A stretch of 64,000 bases of DNA from Campylobacter coli (GCA_039516895.1 CP154437.1:186001-250000), one strand, 5' to 3'. Positions 27,411 to 37,524 are shown, counted from the stretch's first letter. Numbers and translations: made by a program. Notes: generated by a model from the letters alone, not told the origin.

Positions 27411-29777
27411 ATGAAAATTATATTTTTGGTATTGCTGAGTATTTGCACTCTTTTTTCTTTTGAATTAGCCCTAAATACAGGCCGCGAGAACAATCAAGCT
27501 TTTGCGGTCTTACATGCTAGTAATGACTTAGATTTTACTTGTCAAAAAATTATTATTGAAGATAAAATGCATTTTGAATGCGAGATTATGGGTATAGTGG
27601 ATAATAAACTAAGTGATCAAAGCTTTACTGCTTTTGATTTAAAATTTATCAAAGAGCCTCAAAAGATTAAAATGATTATTATACCTAAAATAAGCGCAAG
27701 AATGTTTGATCTATCGCAAAATATTTATGCGGATAAAGAGCTAAATTCTTCAAGCATGCATAAAAGCAAGAGTTTTACTTTTATTTTTACTCCAGAATTA
27801 GAGCATGTAAAAGATTATGATGGACTTGATTTTAATATCAATTTCCCGCATGAAAGCTTGCCTTATGTTGGAGCTTTGGATTTAAATTCAGATCCTGTAA
27901 TTATCCCTCAAAGTGCTGATATCAATACTTATTTGCGTATAAAAAATGAGTATGATAAGGCCAACTATACTCAAGTGATTACAGATGCTCAAAATGCCAT
28001 CAATCGTTATCGTGGTAGTATTTTTATGAATGAGTTTATACTTTATAAGCTTAGAGCACAAAGCCAAATTTACACTCAAGATCCAAGTATGCGCGATCAG
28101 CAAGTTTTGGAAAAAATGATTGATGAGGCTAAAAATTGGAATCGTACTTTTACAAGTGATAAGAATTTTCCAGAAGTTTTGCATATTATGCTAAGAACCT
28201 ATATCGCCTTATCACAGCGTGCTGATATAGAATATATTATGTCGATTTTAAATAACGAACAACCCAATAGTTATTTTACTCAGCTAGCAAGACTTGATTA
28301 TGCTGATTATATCTATCCTTTAAATGAGAAAGAAAGAGCTATAGATATTTATGAGGATATTTATTTTAATACTAAAAATTTAGATTTAGCAGCAAGAGCA
28401 GCGATGAGTTTAATCAAAGATTATCTTGCTAACAATCAAATCGATAAAGCTGTGCAATATGTCAATACAATTTTAAAGGCTAATCCTGAATATTTTCCAA
28501 AGGATATGTTTAGATCTTTGGAGCTTGCTAAACTTTTTAATCAGCACAAACAATATGACATAAGTGCAAGTATTTACGAAGATGTTTTTTTAAAAATGCC
28601 TAAAATTGATAGTAGATATGAGCAAGTTTTAAAGGATCTTGCTTTAACATTAGCTATGACTTCAAGATCAAGTGATGCTAAAAAATATCTTGATTTGTAT
28701 ATGGATAATTATTTAGATGGAAAATATTTAGATGAAATTAGAAAAGCAAATGATGAGGTTTTCTTTGCTTTAGCGGATAATAATGCTACATTTTTGCATC
28801 AGCGTTATGCAAATTTAATGAAAGAATATGCTCAAAAAGATGAAAATATAGCAAATAAAGCCTTAGATGAGGATGTCGCGCTTTATTATAAAGAGGGTAA
28901 TTTAAGTGCAGTGTTAGCCTATAAAGATCAGATAGAAAATAAGAAATTAACAAATTCTACAAAGTTGTTAGAGCAAGCAGCTACTCAGCTTCTAAATAAT
29001 GACTTAAAAGCCGATAATTGTATCAATGCTGTTAATATATTTACACAATTTAATTCCTATGAAATTGGACAAAAGATAGAAAATAAAAAACAAATGCTAG
29101 CTTGTCTTATAAGAACTTCAAATATGCAACAAGCAATGGATTATATCGATAAAAATCATAATGAGGATTCTATTTTTTATGGTTTGCAAAAAGCATCTAT
29201 ACTTTATGATAATAAACAATATCCATTAGCTTTAAATATAGCTCGAGAAATATCAAATTCTAGAATTTTAAAGAGTGATGAGGAGAATTTTAAAGCTTAT
29301 TATTTGCAATTTTTGTCTTATTTGAAAATGGATGATTATAATATGGCTATCAAAATTTTACAAATTTTAGAGAGCTTTCCTATGAATTTTACAATGGTTG
29401 AAGCTTATGATAATTTATTAATTTACGCAAACGATCACAATATGCAAACAACGATTTTAAATTATGCACCTAAGGCTATTGACTATCAAAACCTAAAAGG
29501 AATCAATCTCTTTAGTCCAAATTTAGAGTTTATCTATCTTGATACCTTGGCTAAAACCAATCAAAATGAAGAATCTTTAGCAGTATTAATAGATTTGTTA
29601 AAATTAAAGCTTTCAGATGAAGATAGGGCTAGAGCTTTATATATACAAAGTATGACTTATGAAAGAATGCAAAATACTCAGGCGCAAAAAGAAAGTCTAA
29701 AGCAGTGTTTAGAGCTTAAAACTACTTCTAACTGGCAAAATTTATGTCGAGATAAAAATCAAATTTTAGCCCAATAA
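27411..29777 (+). CDS. pflA: Paralysed-flagellum protein PflA
   Basis: A 788-residue periplasmic protein required for motor rotation in C. jejuni, where it forms part of the disk structures that scaffold the wide stator ring. The N-terminus is a short signal sequence (KIIFLVLLSICTLFSFELA). After a beta-rich N-terminal region the rest is helical TPR/Sel1-like repeats, consistent with a scaffold. Located 12 bp after nuoN, as Cj1565c follows nuo in NCTC 11168. The start is supported by the signal sequence; the ribosome site is weak. Confidence 0.93.
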   Translation: MKIIFLVLLSICTLFSFELALNTGRENNQAFAVLHASNDLDFTCQKIIIEDKMHFECEIMGIVDNKLSDQSFTAFDLKFIKEPQKIKMIIIPKISARMFDLSQNIYADKELNSSSMHKSKSFTFIFTPELEHVKDYDGLDFNINFPHESLPYVGALDLNSDPVIIPQSADINTYLRIKNEYDKANYTQVITDAQNAINRYRGSIFMNEFILYKLRAQSQIYTQDPSMRDQQVLEKMIDEAKNWNRTFTSDKNFPEVLHIMLRTYIALSQRADIEYIMSILNNEQPNSYFTQLARLDYADYIYPLNEKERAIDIYEDIYFNTKNLDLAARAAMSLIKDYLANNQIDKAVQYVNTILKANPEYFPKDMFRSLELAKLFNQHKQYDISASIYEDVFLKMPKIDSRYEQVLKDLALTLAMTSRSSDAKKYLDLYMDNYLDGKYLDEIRKANDEVFFALADNNATFLHQRYANLMKEYAQKDENIANKALDEDVALYYKEGNLSAVLAYKDQIENKKLTNSTKLLEQAATQLLNNDLKADNCINAVNIFTQFNSYEIGQKIENKKQMLACLIRTSNMQQAMDYIDKNHNEDSIFYGLQKASILYDNKQYPLALNIAREISNSRILKSDEENFKAYYLQFLSYLKMDDYNMAIKILQILESFPMNFTMVEAYDNLLIYANDHNMQTTILNYAPKAIDYQNLKGINLFSPNLEFIYLDTLAKTNQNEESLAVLIDLLKLKLSDEDRARALYIQSMTYERMQNTQAQKESLKQCLELKTTSNWQNLCRDKNQILAQ

Positions 29778-30347
29778 GCTTAATTTGATTTTCTATATGT
29801 ATTGAAATAGTTTTTGTTTTAATTGTATAGTATGGCTTGAATTTTTTAAATCATCGCAATAAAAACCAAAATCATATTTTATTTTCTAAAAATTCCACTA
29901 TATTTTTTTGTAAAAACCTTTTTATTTCTTATATAGATCCTTTCTATGTTAGTTTAAAATTTTAAGTATAAATATGCATAAATTTACAAACAAGCAAAAA
30001 GTTATATAGTGTATGTTAGCTGTTTAAGTAATTTATAAAGTGAGTAATTTTTAGAGTAGACAAATGAAGTTAAGCAAGGAATTTAATCAAAAAAAGGCGA
30101 TTTATTTTAAGCTAAATGAGAAATAAATTCAATAGATACGCAACTAATACACAAAAGCAATAATATCAAAAAATATAGAATAAATCATCAAACAAAGAAC
30201 TATATAAAACAAACTAACCCAATCTACCTAGGTATTAATGAATAATGAATTAAAGATATCAACAAGTAATCAACTAAAAGTGTTAATGAATTAAATCTTT
30301 AGATTGATACTCGCATATCAATCTAAATTTTATATATCAGTCTCTAA
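29778..30347. other. 570-bp AT-rich interval without a recognisable gene
   Basis: Between pflA and tlp3, which converge. I see only very short open frames, for example 20 codons from the ATG at 30064, and no tRNA or homopolymer tract. The right end contains a strong hairpin (30298-30327). The size is unusual for this compact genome, so it could be a decayed gene or hold an unannotated small RNA; nothing in the sequence proves either. Confidence 0.6.
30298..30327. terminator. Hairpin downstream of tlp3
   Basis: Perfect 12-bp arms TTTAGATTGATA and TATCAATCTAAA with a 6-nt loop, 21 bp past the tlp3 stop codon. T-richness follows better on the plus strand, so it may also end transcripts coming from pflA. 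Confidence 0.65.
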
Positions 30348-32318
30348 TTAAAACCTTTTCTTTTTCACATCTTCAAGTATATTATTAGCTATATCACTTA
30401 CAGTATTAGAAATAATAGCAGACTCATTAGCAATCTCTACATTATCCTTAGTAGTTTGATCAATTTGAGCTACACTCTCATTGATTTGAGTAATACCTGC
30501 AGTTTGCTCTTTAATAGATTCTGCCATATCATTGATAGATTGAACCAATAAATTAGTATTAGCTTCTATTTCAGATAAAGACTTTTGAGTTCTTTCAGCT
30601 AGCTTTCTAACTTCATCTGCAACAACTGCAAATCCTCTACCATGTTCTCCTGCTCTTGCAGCTTCAATAGCAGCATTTAATGCTAGAAGATTGATTTGAT
30701 CTGCAATATCTCCAATAATACCTGTAACATTCTTAATCTCTTCAGATTGAGTGATAACATCACTGGTTTTTACAGAAACATTTTGCATAGAAGAAGTAAT
30801 CTCTTCTAAAGCAGCAGCTGTTTCTTCCAAAGAAGCTGCTTGAGAATTAGAAGATGAAGTAAGATTTTGAACTGCACTTTGAAGTTTAGAACTTTCACTG
30901 GCTAAGTGATTAGCAAAGTCAGAACTTTGTTTTAACATCTTAACGATTTCATCTCCTAAAGCATTGGTAGTGATTTCAACATTACCACTAGCATTATCAA
31001 GTTTATTTCTAAAGTCTAAAGACTTATATTCTTCAAAGATCTTATGAATAGCATTCATATCTGATCCTACTTTAGTTTGTAAAACATCTAAAAGTCTATT
31101 AAGAACATTTTTAAGTTCTATTAATTGTGGATTTCTAGGATTAGCTGTAATTCTTGCAGTAAGATTACCACTTTCTACTACTCCTACTGTTTCAACACTT
31201 TCTTTTACTGCTTTAGCATCTTGTTCTAAACCTTGTTTAGTAGCAAGGATGTTTTCGTTGATGGCTTTAGAGATTTGACCAAATTCATCATTAGTTTTTA
31301 CATCAATAGTAGAAATATCTTTGGTTTTATGGTTGATGAAGCCAAAGAAAGAATTAAGTCCTGCTTGGATAGAGGCGAGTGGGGAGAGGTAGTATGATAC
31401 AATAAAATAAAGTAAAAGCACACTACAAGCTATTATAATAATTACTGCTATAACTTGGACAAAAGCTGTTTCTGCAATAGGTTTATCAATAACATCATCA
31501 CTTTCAGTAGCACAAGCTAGATAAGCAAATACCTTTGTACAAATTCCCAATCTGTCATCTCCGTTTAGGGTATAATCAAAAAATTTATAATCCCCATTTG
31601 CTTTATAGGCATTTAAAACAGGAGAATAATCTATAGATGGATCAAGCAATTTAGTATCGGTTGCGGCAAATACTTTATTTTCTCTATCAAATACAAAAAC
31701 ATTTCCTGGAGTTTTTGCAATTTGATTTTGAAAGCTTGTTAATAAAACATCTATACCTAGAACCCCGATAAATTTACCATCTTTATAAAGAGCTTTAGAA
31801 TAAGTGATAACAAATTCTTTGGTGACTGCATCGATATAAGGGTGACTTGCGGCAAATGTATCTGTTTGCATAGCACTTTGATACCAACCTCTTGTAGTTG
31901 CATTATAATTGTTTGCTTTGCCATTGATTCTTGCGTTTATGCCCTTTTGATCACTGATTCCATCACTGATGACATTTTCACCATTGCTTTGTCCAATAAA
32001 GGTTGCAAGAGCGTTAATAGTATGACGATAGTCTTTCAACATCGGGCTTGCATATTGAATGAGATTTTCTTGCGAGTTAAGAGCCTCATAAGGCAAACTC
32101 AAAATATCTTTTGCTAAATTTTCAAGCACAACTATATTTTTAGATCTAAAGTCTTCTACTATATTTTGTGAACTTTTGAGTAGGTTAGTTTGTTCTCTAA
32201 AAGTTGCTTCATATAAAGAATTTTTTGTAAAGTAAAAACTTACAACACCTAAAATAATTAAAGCGAAAATTGCAATTAAATTTGCAATAAGCGAAAGCTT
32301 TATTTTTATACTATTCAT
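30348..32318 (-). CDS. tlp3: Methyl-accepting chemotaxis receptor Tlp3 (CcmL)
   Basis: Transmembrane chemoreceptor of 656 residues. An N-terminal membrane helix (about residues 8-30) precedes a periplasmic dCACHE ligand-binding domain with the sequence GWYQSAMQ and [20 protein letters not shown], typical of amino-acid-type dCACHE sensors; a second membrane helix lies near residue 290, then HAMP-like sequence and the cytoplasmic signalling domain, whose hairpin tip reads [20 protein letters not shown]. In C. jejuni Tlp3/CcmL binds several ligands including isoleucine. The signalling domain is shared nearly verbatim with other C. jejuni Tlps, so the call rests on the sensor and position (Cj1564). 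Confidence 0.9.
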   Translation of the reverse strand: MNSIKIKLSLIANLIAIFALIILGVVSFYFTKNSLYEATFREQTNLLKSSQNIVEDFRSKNIVVLENLAKDILSLPYEALNSQENLIQYASPMLKDYRHTINALATFIGQSNGENVISDGISDQKGINARINGKANNYNATTRGWYQSAMQTDTFAASHPYIDAVTKEFVITYSKALYKDGKFIGVLGIDVLLTSFQNQIAKTPGNVFVFDRENKVFAATDTKLLDPSIDYSPVLNAYKANGDYKFFDYTLNGDDRLGICTKVFAYLACATESDDVIDKPIAETAFVQVIAVIIIIACSVLLLYFIVSYYLSPLASIQAGLNSFFGFINHKTKDISTIDVKTNDEFGQISKAINENILATKQGLEQDAKAVKESVETVGVVESGNLTARITANPRNPQLIELKNVLNRLLDVLQTKVGSDMNAIHKIFEEYKSLDFRNKLDNASGNVEITTNALGDEIVKMLKQSSDFANHLASESSKLQSAVQNLTSSSNSQAASLEETAAALEEITSSMQNVSVKTSDVITQSEEIKNVTGIIGDIADQINLLALNAAIEAARAGEHGRGFAVVADEVRKLAERTQKSLSEIEANTNLLVQSINDMAESIKEQTAGITQINESVAQIDQTTKDNVEIANESAIISNTVSDIANNILEDVKKKRF

Positions 32319-32508
32319 AAAATGAACCCCCTATGATATAAAATATAAGTTAGTTTTAAAAAACTTACCTTGTAAGTGTAACAAAAAATAATTTAATCAT
32401 TGCTTTTTAATTGTAATACTTTAATTTTACTTTTAAAAAAGAGCTAACTAATGATTATTTTAAATTAACCTTATATATTCTATAATTTTATACTGAAAGG
32501 AAAATAAA

Positions 32509-32937
32509 ATGGCTTATACTATAAAAGAAGTTGAAAAAGAAACAAAAATAAGCTCGCATACGCTAAGATTTTGGGCTAAAAAAGGTTTATTTCCCTTTGT
32601 GCAAAAAGATGAAAATGGAGTGAAGTATTTTTCAAAAAGCGATATAGAATGGGCAAAATGGATAGAATGGCTTAGAATTTCAGGTATGCAAATCGAACAA
32701 ATCAGACACTATATAAAGCTTTGCTCTTTAGGTATAAAAACTGCCAAAGAAAGACAAGATATGTTAAAACAAGCAAAGAAAAAGCTACAAACTCAAATTA
32801 AAACTCTAAAAGAAAGTGAAAAAGTTTTAAGTAAAAAGATAAAAATTTATGAAGAAATGCTTGCAAATGAAGTTGATGGGTTTAATCCAGAAAGCAAGGA
32901 TTATCAACCTTGCGATAAGTTTTGTAAAGAGTCATGA
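32509..32937 (+). CDS. MerR-family transcriptional regulator (NmlR/AdhR-like)
   Basis: A 142-residue regulator with an N-terminal winged helix (YTIKEVEKETKISSHTLRFW), the linker YFSKSDIEWAKWIEWLRISGM and a dimerising coiled coil (residues about 84-122). The layout LRxxGMxIEQIRHYI matches aldehyde/NO-responsive NmlR/AdhR proteins, but the cysteine that usually precedes LRxTGM is Trp here; other cysteines are in LCSLG and in the C-terminal CDKFC. It equals Cj1563c by position. MerR proteins act on promoters with 19-20 bp spacers; three such promoters with a matching dyad lie in this window (35754, 38440, 54215), so it is their obvious candidate regulator. Good AAAGGA site before the ATG. Confidence 0.88.
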   Translation: MAYTIKEVEKETKISSHTLRFWAKKGLFPFVQKDENGVKYFSKSDIEWAKWIEWLRISGMQIEQIRHYIKLCSLGIKTAKERQDMLKQAKKKLQTQIKTLKESEKVLSKKIKIYEEMLANEVDGFNPESKDYQPCDKFCKES

Positions 32938-32945
32938 GGCTTGAT

Positions 32946-33974
32946 TCATTTTTTAGAATTTAAACTTTTACCCAATGCCCATTTTACAAGTAAGATAAGT
33001 ACAGGAACTTCTACTAAAGGACCTATAATGCTTGCAAAAGCTTGTTCTGAGTGAAGCCCAAAAGTAGCAATGCAAATGATTATAGCCAATTCAAAGTTAT
33101 TTCCACTTGCGCTAAAGCATAAAGAACAAGTTTTAGGATAAGAAAGATGATTTTTCTTAGAAATAAACCAAGTTAGAAAAAACATGATGATAAAATACAA
33201 AGTCAAAACAAAGGCTATTTTTAAAGCTTCTAAAGGCAGGTGAAATACTTCATTTGCTTTGTAAGAACACATAATGATAATAGTTACTAGCAGGGTGATA
33301 AGAGTTATAGGGCTGATTTTAGGTAAAAAGGTATTTTCGTACCATTGTTTGCTTTTGCATTTTAAAAGTAGGGTTCTTGTTATAAAGCCCATTAAAAAAG
33401 GAATTCCTAAATAAATCAAAACATTTTTACTTAGAGTCGAAAAATCTATATCTAAACTTGTAGCTAAAGTGCTTTGACCTAGTAATTTTGGTAAAAAATC
33501 TAGATAAATATAAGCCAAAGTGGAAAAAAATAAAATTTGAAAAATGCTATTCATCGCTACTAAAGCACTGGTGTATTCTCTATCACCTTTTGCTAAATCG
33601 CTCCATACTACCACCATTGCGATACATCTTGCCAAGCCGATGATGATAACTCCTTGCATATATAAAGGCTCGTCTTTTAAGAAAATAAAAGCTAAGACAA
33701 ACATAAGCAAAGGGCCTATAAACCAATTTAAAATCATAGAAAGCAAGATAACTTTTTTAGAATCAAATACCTTTGAAAGCTTCGCATAATCAACCTTAGC
33801 TAAAGGCGGATACATCATCAAAATAAGACATAAAGTCAATACTACATTTACAGACTTGTATTCAAATAAATTCCAAAATAAAGCGATATCAGGGAAAATG
33901 ATACCCAAAACCAAGCCTAAAAAAATAGCTAAAAATATCCAAAGCGTTAGAAATCTATCGATAAAACCTAACAT
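32946..33974 (-). CDS. acr3: Arsenite efflux permease ACR3
   Basis: A 342-residue, ten-helix arsenite exporter of the BASS/ACR3 family. The conserved segments are IGLARCIAMVVVWSDLAKGD (near residue 112, with the catalytic Cys in ARCIAMV) and CSLCFSASGNNFELAIIICI near residue 285. It overlaps arsC by 7 bp and is the last gene of the arsP-arsR-arsC-acr3 operon. Confidence 0.93.
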   Translation of the reverse strand: MLGFIDRFLTLWIFLAIFLGLVLGIIFPDIALFWNLFEYKSVNVVLTLCLILMMYPPLAKVDYAKLSKVFDSKKVILLSMILNWFIGPLLMFVLAFIFLKDEPLYMQGVIIIGLARCIAMVVVWSDLAKGDREYTSALVAMNSIFQILFFSTLAYIYLDFLPKLLGQSTLATSLDIDFSTLSKNVLIYLGIPFLMGFITRTLLLKCKSKQWYENTFLPKISPITLITLLVTIIIMCSYKANEVFHLPLEALKIAFVLTLYFIIMFFLTWFISKKNHLSYPKTCSLCFSASGNNFELAIIICIATFGLHSEQAFASIIGPLVEVPVLILLVKWALGKSLNSKK

Positions 33975-34390
33975 CTAAAGTCCTTAAGAGAATTTGTCTT
34001 TATGGCTTGTAAAAGAGCTGTCAGTTTAGAATCTAAAATTTGAATTATTTTTTTAAACTCATCATCACAGCTTCCGCTAGGATCTTTTAATCCAAAATCA
34101 AAATAATACCTTGATTTTAAGCTAGGACAAGCCACGCCACAACCCATACTTACAACTATATCTAAATTTTGAGGTAAGGAATCGATGAGTTTAGAATAAT
34201 GCTTTTTCATATCGATTTGATAAATTTCACGCATAAGTCTTATGGCCTGCAAATTTACACCCTTAGAAGTGTCACTTCCTGCAGAAAATACTTCGATATC
34301 TATGCCCATTTTTTCAGCTTTATGCCTAGCTAGTGCTTCTGCCATTTGAGAACGGCAGCTATTATGAATACAAATAAATGCAAGTTTCAT
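33968..34390 (-). CDS. arsC: Arsenate reductase ArsC (low-molecular-weight phosphatase type)
   Basis: A 140-residue protein of the LMW protein tyrosine phosphatase fold. The CX5R loop is CIHNSCRS at residues 7-14, and VSMGCGVACPSL supplies the downstream resolving cysteines typical of thioredoxin-coupled arsenate reductases. It converts arsenate to arsenite for export by ACR3. Overlaps arsR by 4 bp and acr3 by 7 bp. Confidence 0.92.
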   Translation of the reverse strand: MKLAFICIHNSCRSQMAEALARHKAEKMGIDIEVFSAGSDTSKGVNLQAIRLMREIYQIDMKKHYSKLIDSLPQNLDIVVSMGCGVACPSLKSRYYFDFGLKDPSGSCDDEFKKIIQILDSKLTALLQAIKTNSLKDFRC

Positions 34391-34704
34391 TTATCATCCT
34401 CGCAAGTATTGTTTTCTAAAACTACAATGTCAATATCTAGATTTTTAATATTTTCAAAAAGATCAGAATGCAGTTTTAAAAGCTTATCACTGATACCATA
34501 ATACGCCCAAGTCCCCTTGCGTTTGACATATAAAAACCCTGCGTCTTTTAAAATTTTTAAATGTCTTGAAAGCCTTGATTGTCCCATATTTAAAAGCTTT
34601 TGCAAATCACACACGCAAAGTTCTTGATATTTTAAAAGATGGTATAAGATAAGCACTCTGCTTTCATCATTGATCGCTGAAATAATGGTTAAAAACTTTT
34701 GCAT
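34387..34704 (-). CDS. arsR: Arsenic-responsive repressor ArsR
   Basis: A 105-residue winged-helix repressor. The metalloid site CVC is seen in ELCVCDLQKLL (Cys30, Cys32), just before the recognition helix QSRLSRHLKILKDAG. Arsenite or antimonite binding releases the operator. It lies 10 bp after arsP and probably binds the dyad at 35710-35727. Confidence 0.93.
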   Translation of the reverse strand: MQKFLTIISAINDESRVLILYHLLKYQELCVCDLQKLLNMGQSRLSRHLKILKDAGFLYVKRKGTWAYYGISDKLLKLHSDLFENIKNLDIDIVVLENNTCEDDK

Positions 34705-34714
34705 TTATTTTTCC

Positions 34715-35662
34715 TCATATGAAATTTATAAGCATGCCAAAAGATATGGCTACGCTTAAAATGATAGTTACAAACAATAATAAAAATTTCATCTTAAACA
34801 TTTGCTTAAGTAAAACAAGCTCGGGTAAAGAGCATCCCGCACCTGCGATTAAAAAACTCATGATCACCCCTTGAGAAATTCCCATTTGCAAAAGTATCAA
34901 GCCTATAGGGATAATGGTTTCTACTCTTAAGTAAAGTAAAACTCCAAAAAATGCTGCTAGAATAATGCTTAAAATTTCATTGCCACTTAGGTATTTTTGT
35001 AAAATTTCTTGAGGGATAAAATCATGGATCAAAGCCCCTATAAGCACTGCGATTACGATATAAGGTAGTAATTTTTTATAGTTTATAACACTTTCTTTGA
35101 AAAGTTTTTTGAAATTTATCTTTGTATCGTTAGCTTTGTTTTGAGTGTTGGTGCAACAAGAGCTTGGTTTAAAGACTATTTTGCCTATGTTTTTAGCATT
35201 TTGTGTGAAAATGCTTGGAGCTGAATTTTTAGGAGTATGCTTTAAAAAATACTCTTCTTTAAATTTTGAAAAAATAAGAGAAATTATAAAAATAAAAATT
35301 ACCAAAAACAATACATACACAAGACTTAATTTCAAGCCAAAGGTAACAAAAAGCATGGTAAAAATGATAGGATTTATAAGAGGTGAGGTAAAAAGATAAG
35401 CCAAGCACACGCTAAGTTTTACCCTAGCTTCTAAAAATGCTTTTAAAAGCGGTATGGTAGAACAGGAGCAAAAAGGCGTTAAAGCACCTAAAAATATAGC
35501 TTTAAAATAGCTTGAAATTTTATCTCCGCTCAGTTGTTTTCTAAACATTCCTTCGTATTTTTGGTTGATAATGCTAATAAGAAAAGAAATTCCTATAAAA
35601 AGTACAGAAAGTTCGACAAATAGATACAAAAACTCTTTAAAAGTGCTAAAAAATACTTGCAT
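34715..35662 (-). CDS. arsP: Organoarsenical efflux permease ArsP
   Basis: A 315-residue permease (DUF318 family) with about eight helices. The cysteine-rich TPFCSCSTIPLLKAFLEARV segment (near residue 58) is the hallmark; the paired cysteines SCC in the cytoplasmic loop (near 165) are also visible. In C. jejuni ArsP exports methylarsenite and roxarsone-type compounds. First gene of the ars operon. Confidence 0.92.
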   Translation of the reverse strand: MQVFFSTFKEFLYLFVELSVLFIGISFLISIINQKYEGMFRKQLSGDKISSYFKAIFLGALTPFCSCSTIPLLKAFLEARVKLSVCLAYLFTSPLINPIIFTMLFVTFGLKLSLVYVLFLVIFIFIISLIFSKFKEEYFLKHTPKNSAPSIFTQNAKNIGKIVFKPSSCCTNTQNKANDTKINFKKLFKESVINYKKLLPYIVIAVLIGALIHDFIPQEILQKYLSGNEILSIILAAFFGVLLYLRVETIIPIGLILLQMGISQGVIMSFLIAGAGCSLPELVLLKQMFKMKFLLLFVTIILSVAISFGMLINFI

Positions 35663-35709
35663 TGTTTTTCCTAAAAATTTTTTAGAGCAGTGTAATATAA
35701 ATTTATTAA

Positions 35710-35727
35710 TATATCAAGATATATTTA
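35710..35727. promoter_or_regulatory. ArsR operator, 18-bp inverted repeat
   Basis: Perfect inverted repeat AATATATC, AA, GATATATT, 48 bp upstream of the arsP start. An 18-bp dyad upstream of arsP is the described ArsR-binding site in C. jejuni. A second AT-rich partial repeat follows immediately (to about 35738). Confidence 0.75.
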
Positions 35728-35753
35728 TATATTGATTTTATAAATTACCACTT

Positions 35754-35784
35754 GACTTAGAGCTACTCTCATCTTTTATAATTG
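35754..35784 (+). promoter_or_regulatory. MerR-type promoter of the MFS exporter at 35811
   Basis: TTGACT at 35754-35759, a 19-bp spacer, and TATAAT at 35779-35784. The spacer begins TAGAGCTACTCT, whose imperfect dyad AGAG-CTA-CTCT is centred between the boxes. A 19-bp spacer is too long for normal sigma-70 use and is the hallmark of MerR-family activation by DNA distortion. The same element precedes the hydrolase (38440) and the alcohol dehydrogenase (54215). Confidence 0.8.
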
Positions 35785-35810
35785 CAAAAATTTTAAAATA
35801 AAGGGCAAAA

Positions 35811-37004
35811 ATGCAAGCTTTGAATCAAGAAAAATCTAATTCTTTATCGGATATAAAAATTATTTTAGTGCTGTGTTTAGGCGTATTTGGGATTTTAAGC
35901 ACAGAGCTAGGGATGATGGGTATAATTCCTATTGTTTCTCAAAATTTTAGCGTAAGTATTTCAGATGCAGGTTGGAGTGTGAGTATTTTTGCACTTGTGA
36001 TTACTTTTTGCGCTCCTATTGTCCCGCTACTTTGTGCAAATTTTAATCCCAAAAAACTTATGCTTATTTGTTTAGCTGTATTTATCTTAAGCTCGTTAAT
36101 CGCTGCTTTTGTGAGTGAATTTTGGCAATTGCTTGTTTTTAGAGCTATTCCTGCATTTTTTCATCCTATCTATATAGCACTAGCTTTAAGCATGGCTGCA
36201 AATTTGGCATTGGATAAAAAAGATATTCCTAAAAATGTAGGGAAAATTTTTGCAGCTGTGAGTGCAGGTATGGTTTTAGGAGTACCGCTTACTAGCTATT
36301 TAGGTGGAAATTTCGGCTTTGAAATTTCGATGTTGTTATTTGTGTTTTTAAATCTTTTATCCTTTGTGGCTACTTTATTTTTTGTGCCGAATTTCAAAAA
36401 AGAAAATAAGGTCAAAATAGGCAAGCAATTACTTATTTTAAGGTATCCGCTTTTATGGATAAGCATACTTTGTGTTGTTTGTATCAATGCTGGAATTTGG
36501 GGATTTTATTCTTATTTTTCTGATTTTTTATTGAGTATTTCGAAAATAAATTTTGATTTAATCAGTATTATTCTTGCTCTTTATGGTTTTGCTAACATTA
36601 TAGGCAACAATCTTGCACCAAAACTGCTTATAAAAAATGTTAATTTAAATTTGATTTTTACACTTTTGTTGATGATTGGAATTTATGTACTTATTTTTAA
36701 TTTTTATTATCAAAATATGATTTTAATGATACTAGCTTTTATTTTGGGTATTTTAGGTGGAGTGATGAATAATGGAACCCATTTTTTAATAAGCCATCCT
36801 TTTCCTAGAGCAAAAGATTTTACTAATGGGCTTTTTATAAGCGTTGCAAATATAGGACTTAGCATCGGCACTGCTATTTGTGGACTTGTCATTTCTTTAA
36901 GCAATACGCGTTTTATTGCTATAAGTTCTGTTATTTTACTAAGCTTTGGAATTGTCATGATTTTATTAAGAGATAAAATTCAAAGTATGAAATTAAGGTT
37001 TTAA
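35811..37004 (+). CDS. MFS drug-efflux-type transporter (DHA1 family)
   Basis: A 397-residue transporter with 12 predicted helices, of the AraJ/YdhP-type DHA1 branch. Loop 2-3 reads LLCANFNPKKLMLI, and GVPLTSYLGG in helix 5 corresponds to the antiporter motif C. It is a clear paralogue of the protein at 56520 (both share GWSVSIFAL, CANFNPKKLML, RAIPAFFHPIY and FPRAKDFTNGLFIS). The gene is preceded by a MerR-type promoter, suggesting induction by electrophilic or drug stress. Its substrate is not evident. Confidence 0.82.
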   Translation: MQALNQEKSNSLSDIKIILVLCLGVFGILSTELGMMGIIPIVSQNFSVSISDAGWSVSIFALVITFCAPIVPLLCANFNPKKLMLICLAVFILSSLIAAFVSEFWQLLVFRAIPAFFHPIYIALALSMAANLALDKKDIPKNVGKIFAAVSAGMVLGVPLTSYLGGNFGFEISMLLFVFLNLLSFVATLFFVPNFKKENKVKIGKQLLILRYPLLWISILCVVCINAGIWGFYSYFSDFLLSISKINFDLISIILALYGFANIIGNNLAPKLLIKNVNLNLIFTLLLMIGIYVLIFNFYYQNMILMILAFILGILGGVMNNGTHFLISHPFPRAKDFTNGLFISVANIGLSIGTAICGLVISLSNTRFIAISSVILLSFGIVMILLRDKIQSMKLRF

Positions 37005-37333
37005 TTCATATTTTTGTATTTATCTCCCCAAATTTCAAGACTTTTTAAAACAGATTCTAAGCTACTGCCAAGCAAGGTAAGCGAATATTCAACTCTTGGT
37101 GGAACTTCCGCATAAACTTTGCGTTTTAATAGCTTAGCTTCTTCTAGTTCTCGTAAATTTTGTGTAAGTACATTTTGAGAGATGTTTTGATTTTTTGTAG
37201 CTGAAATATTTTTTCTTAGTTCCCCAAATCTCTTTTCTCCATCTAGCAATTCTCTAATAATGAGAATTTTCCATTTGTTGCCAATAAGATTGAGCGTTGT
37301 TTCAACAGGACAGGGGGAGTGATATTTTTTCAT
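37001..37333 (-). CDS. rrpB: HxlR-family regulator (RrpB type)
   Basis: A 110-residue winged-helix regulator: CPVETTLNLIGNKWKILIIRELL, then LRKNISATKNQNISQNVLTQNLRELEEAKL is the classic HxlR layout, with one cysteine (Cys8) near the N-terminus as in redox-sensing members. The equivalent Cj1556 (RrpB) affects oxidative stress resistance and is linked to a hypervariable region. Its stop overlaps the end of the convergent MFS gene by 4 bp, and it is divergent from the NAD(P)-binding gene at 37525, with a dyad between them. Confidence 0.85.
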   Translation of the reverse strand: MKKYHSPCPVETTLNLIGNKWKILIIRELLDGEKRFGELRKNISATKNQNISQNVLTQNLRELEEAKLLKRKVYAEVPPRVEYSLTLLGSSLESVLKSLEIWGDKYKNMN

Positions 37334-37424
37334 AGTTTAACCTTATTTTTTAAAAATTATAACATATTTTTTAAATTTTTTATCCTTATAAAGATACTAT
37401 ATATACACATTACTCCTAAAATAA

Positions 37425-37446
37425 GTATTATATTATAAAATAATAC
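37425..37446. promoter_or_regulatory. Candidate HxlR operator in the rrpB / 37525 divergent region
   Basis: GTATTAT, 8 bp, ATAATAC: a perfect 7-bp inverted repeat, extended by partially matching flanks, in the 191-bp divergent region. TATAAT at 37475-37480 is a likely -10 for the 37525 gene. HxlR regulators commonly repress themselves and the divergent gene from such sites; the assignment is inference. Confidence 0.5.
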
Positions 37447-37524
37447 CTACTTGATTTTTAAATGTTAGTTTATTTATAATTTTAATATCATATTTATATA
37501 TGAATATCTTTTAAAGGATAAGCA

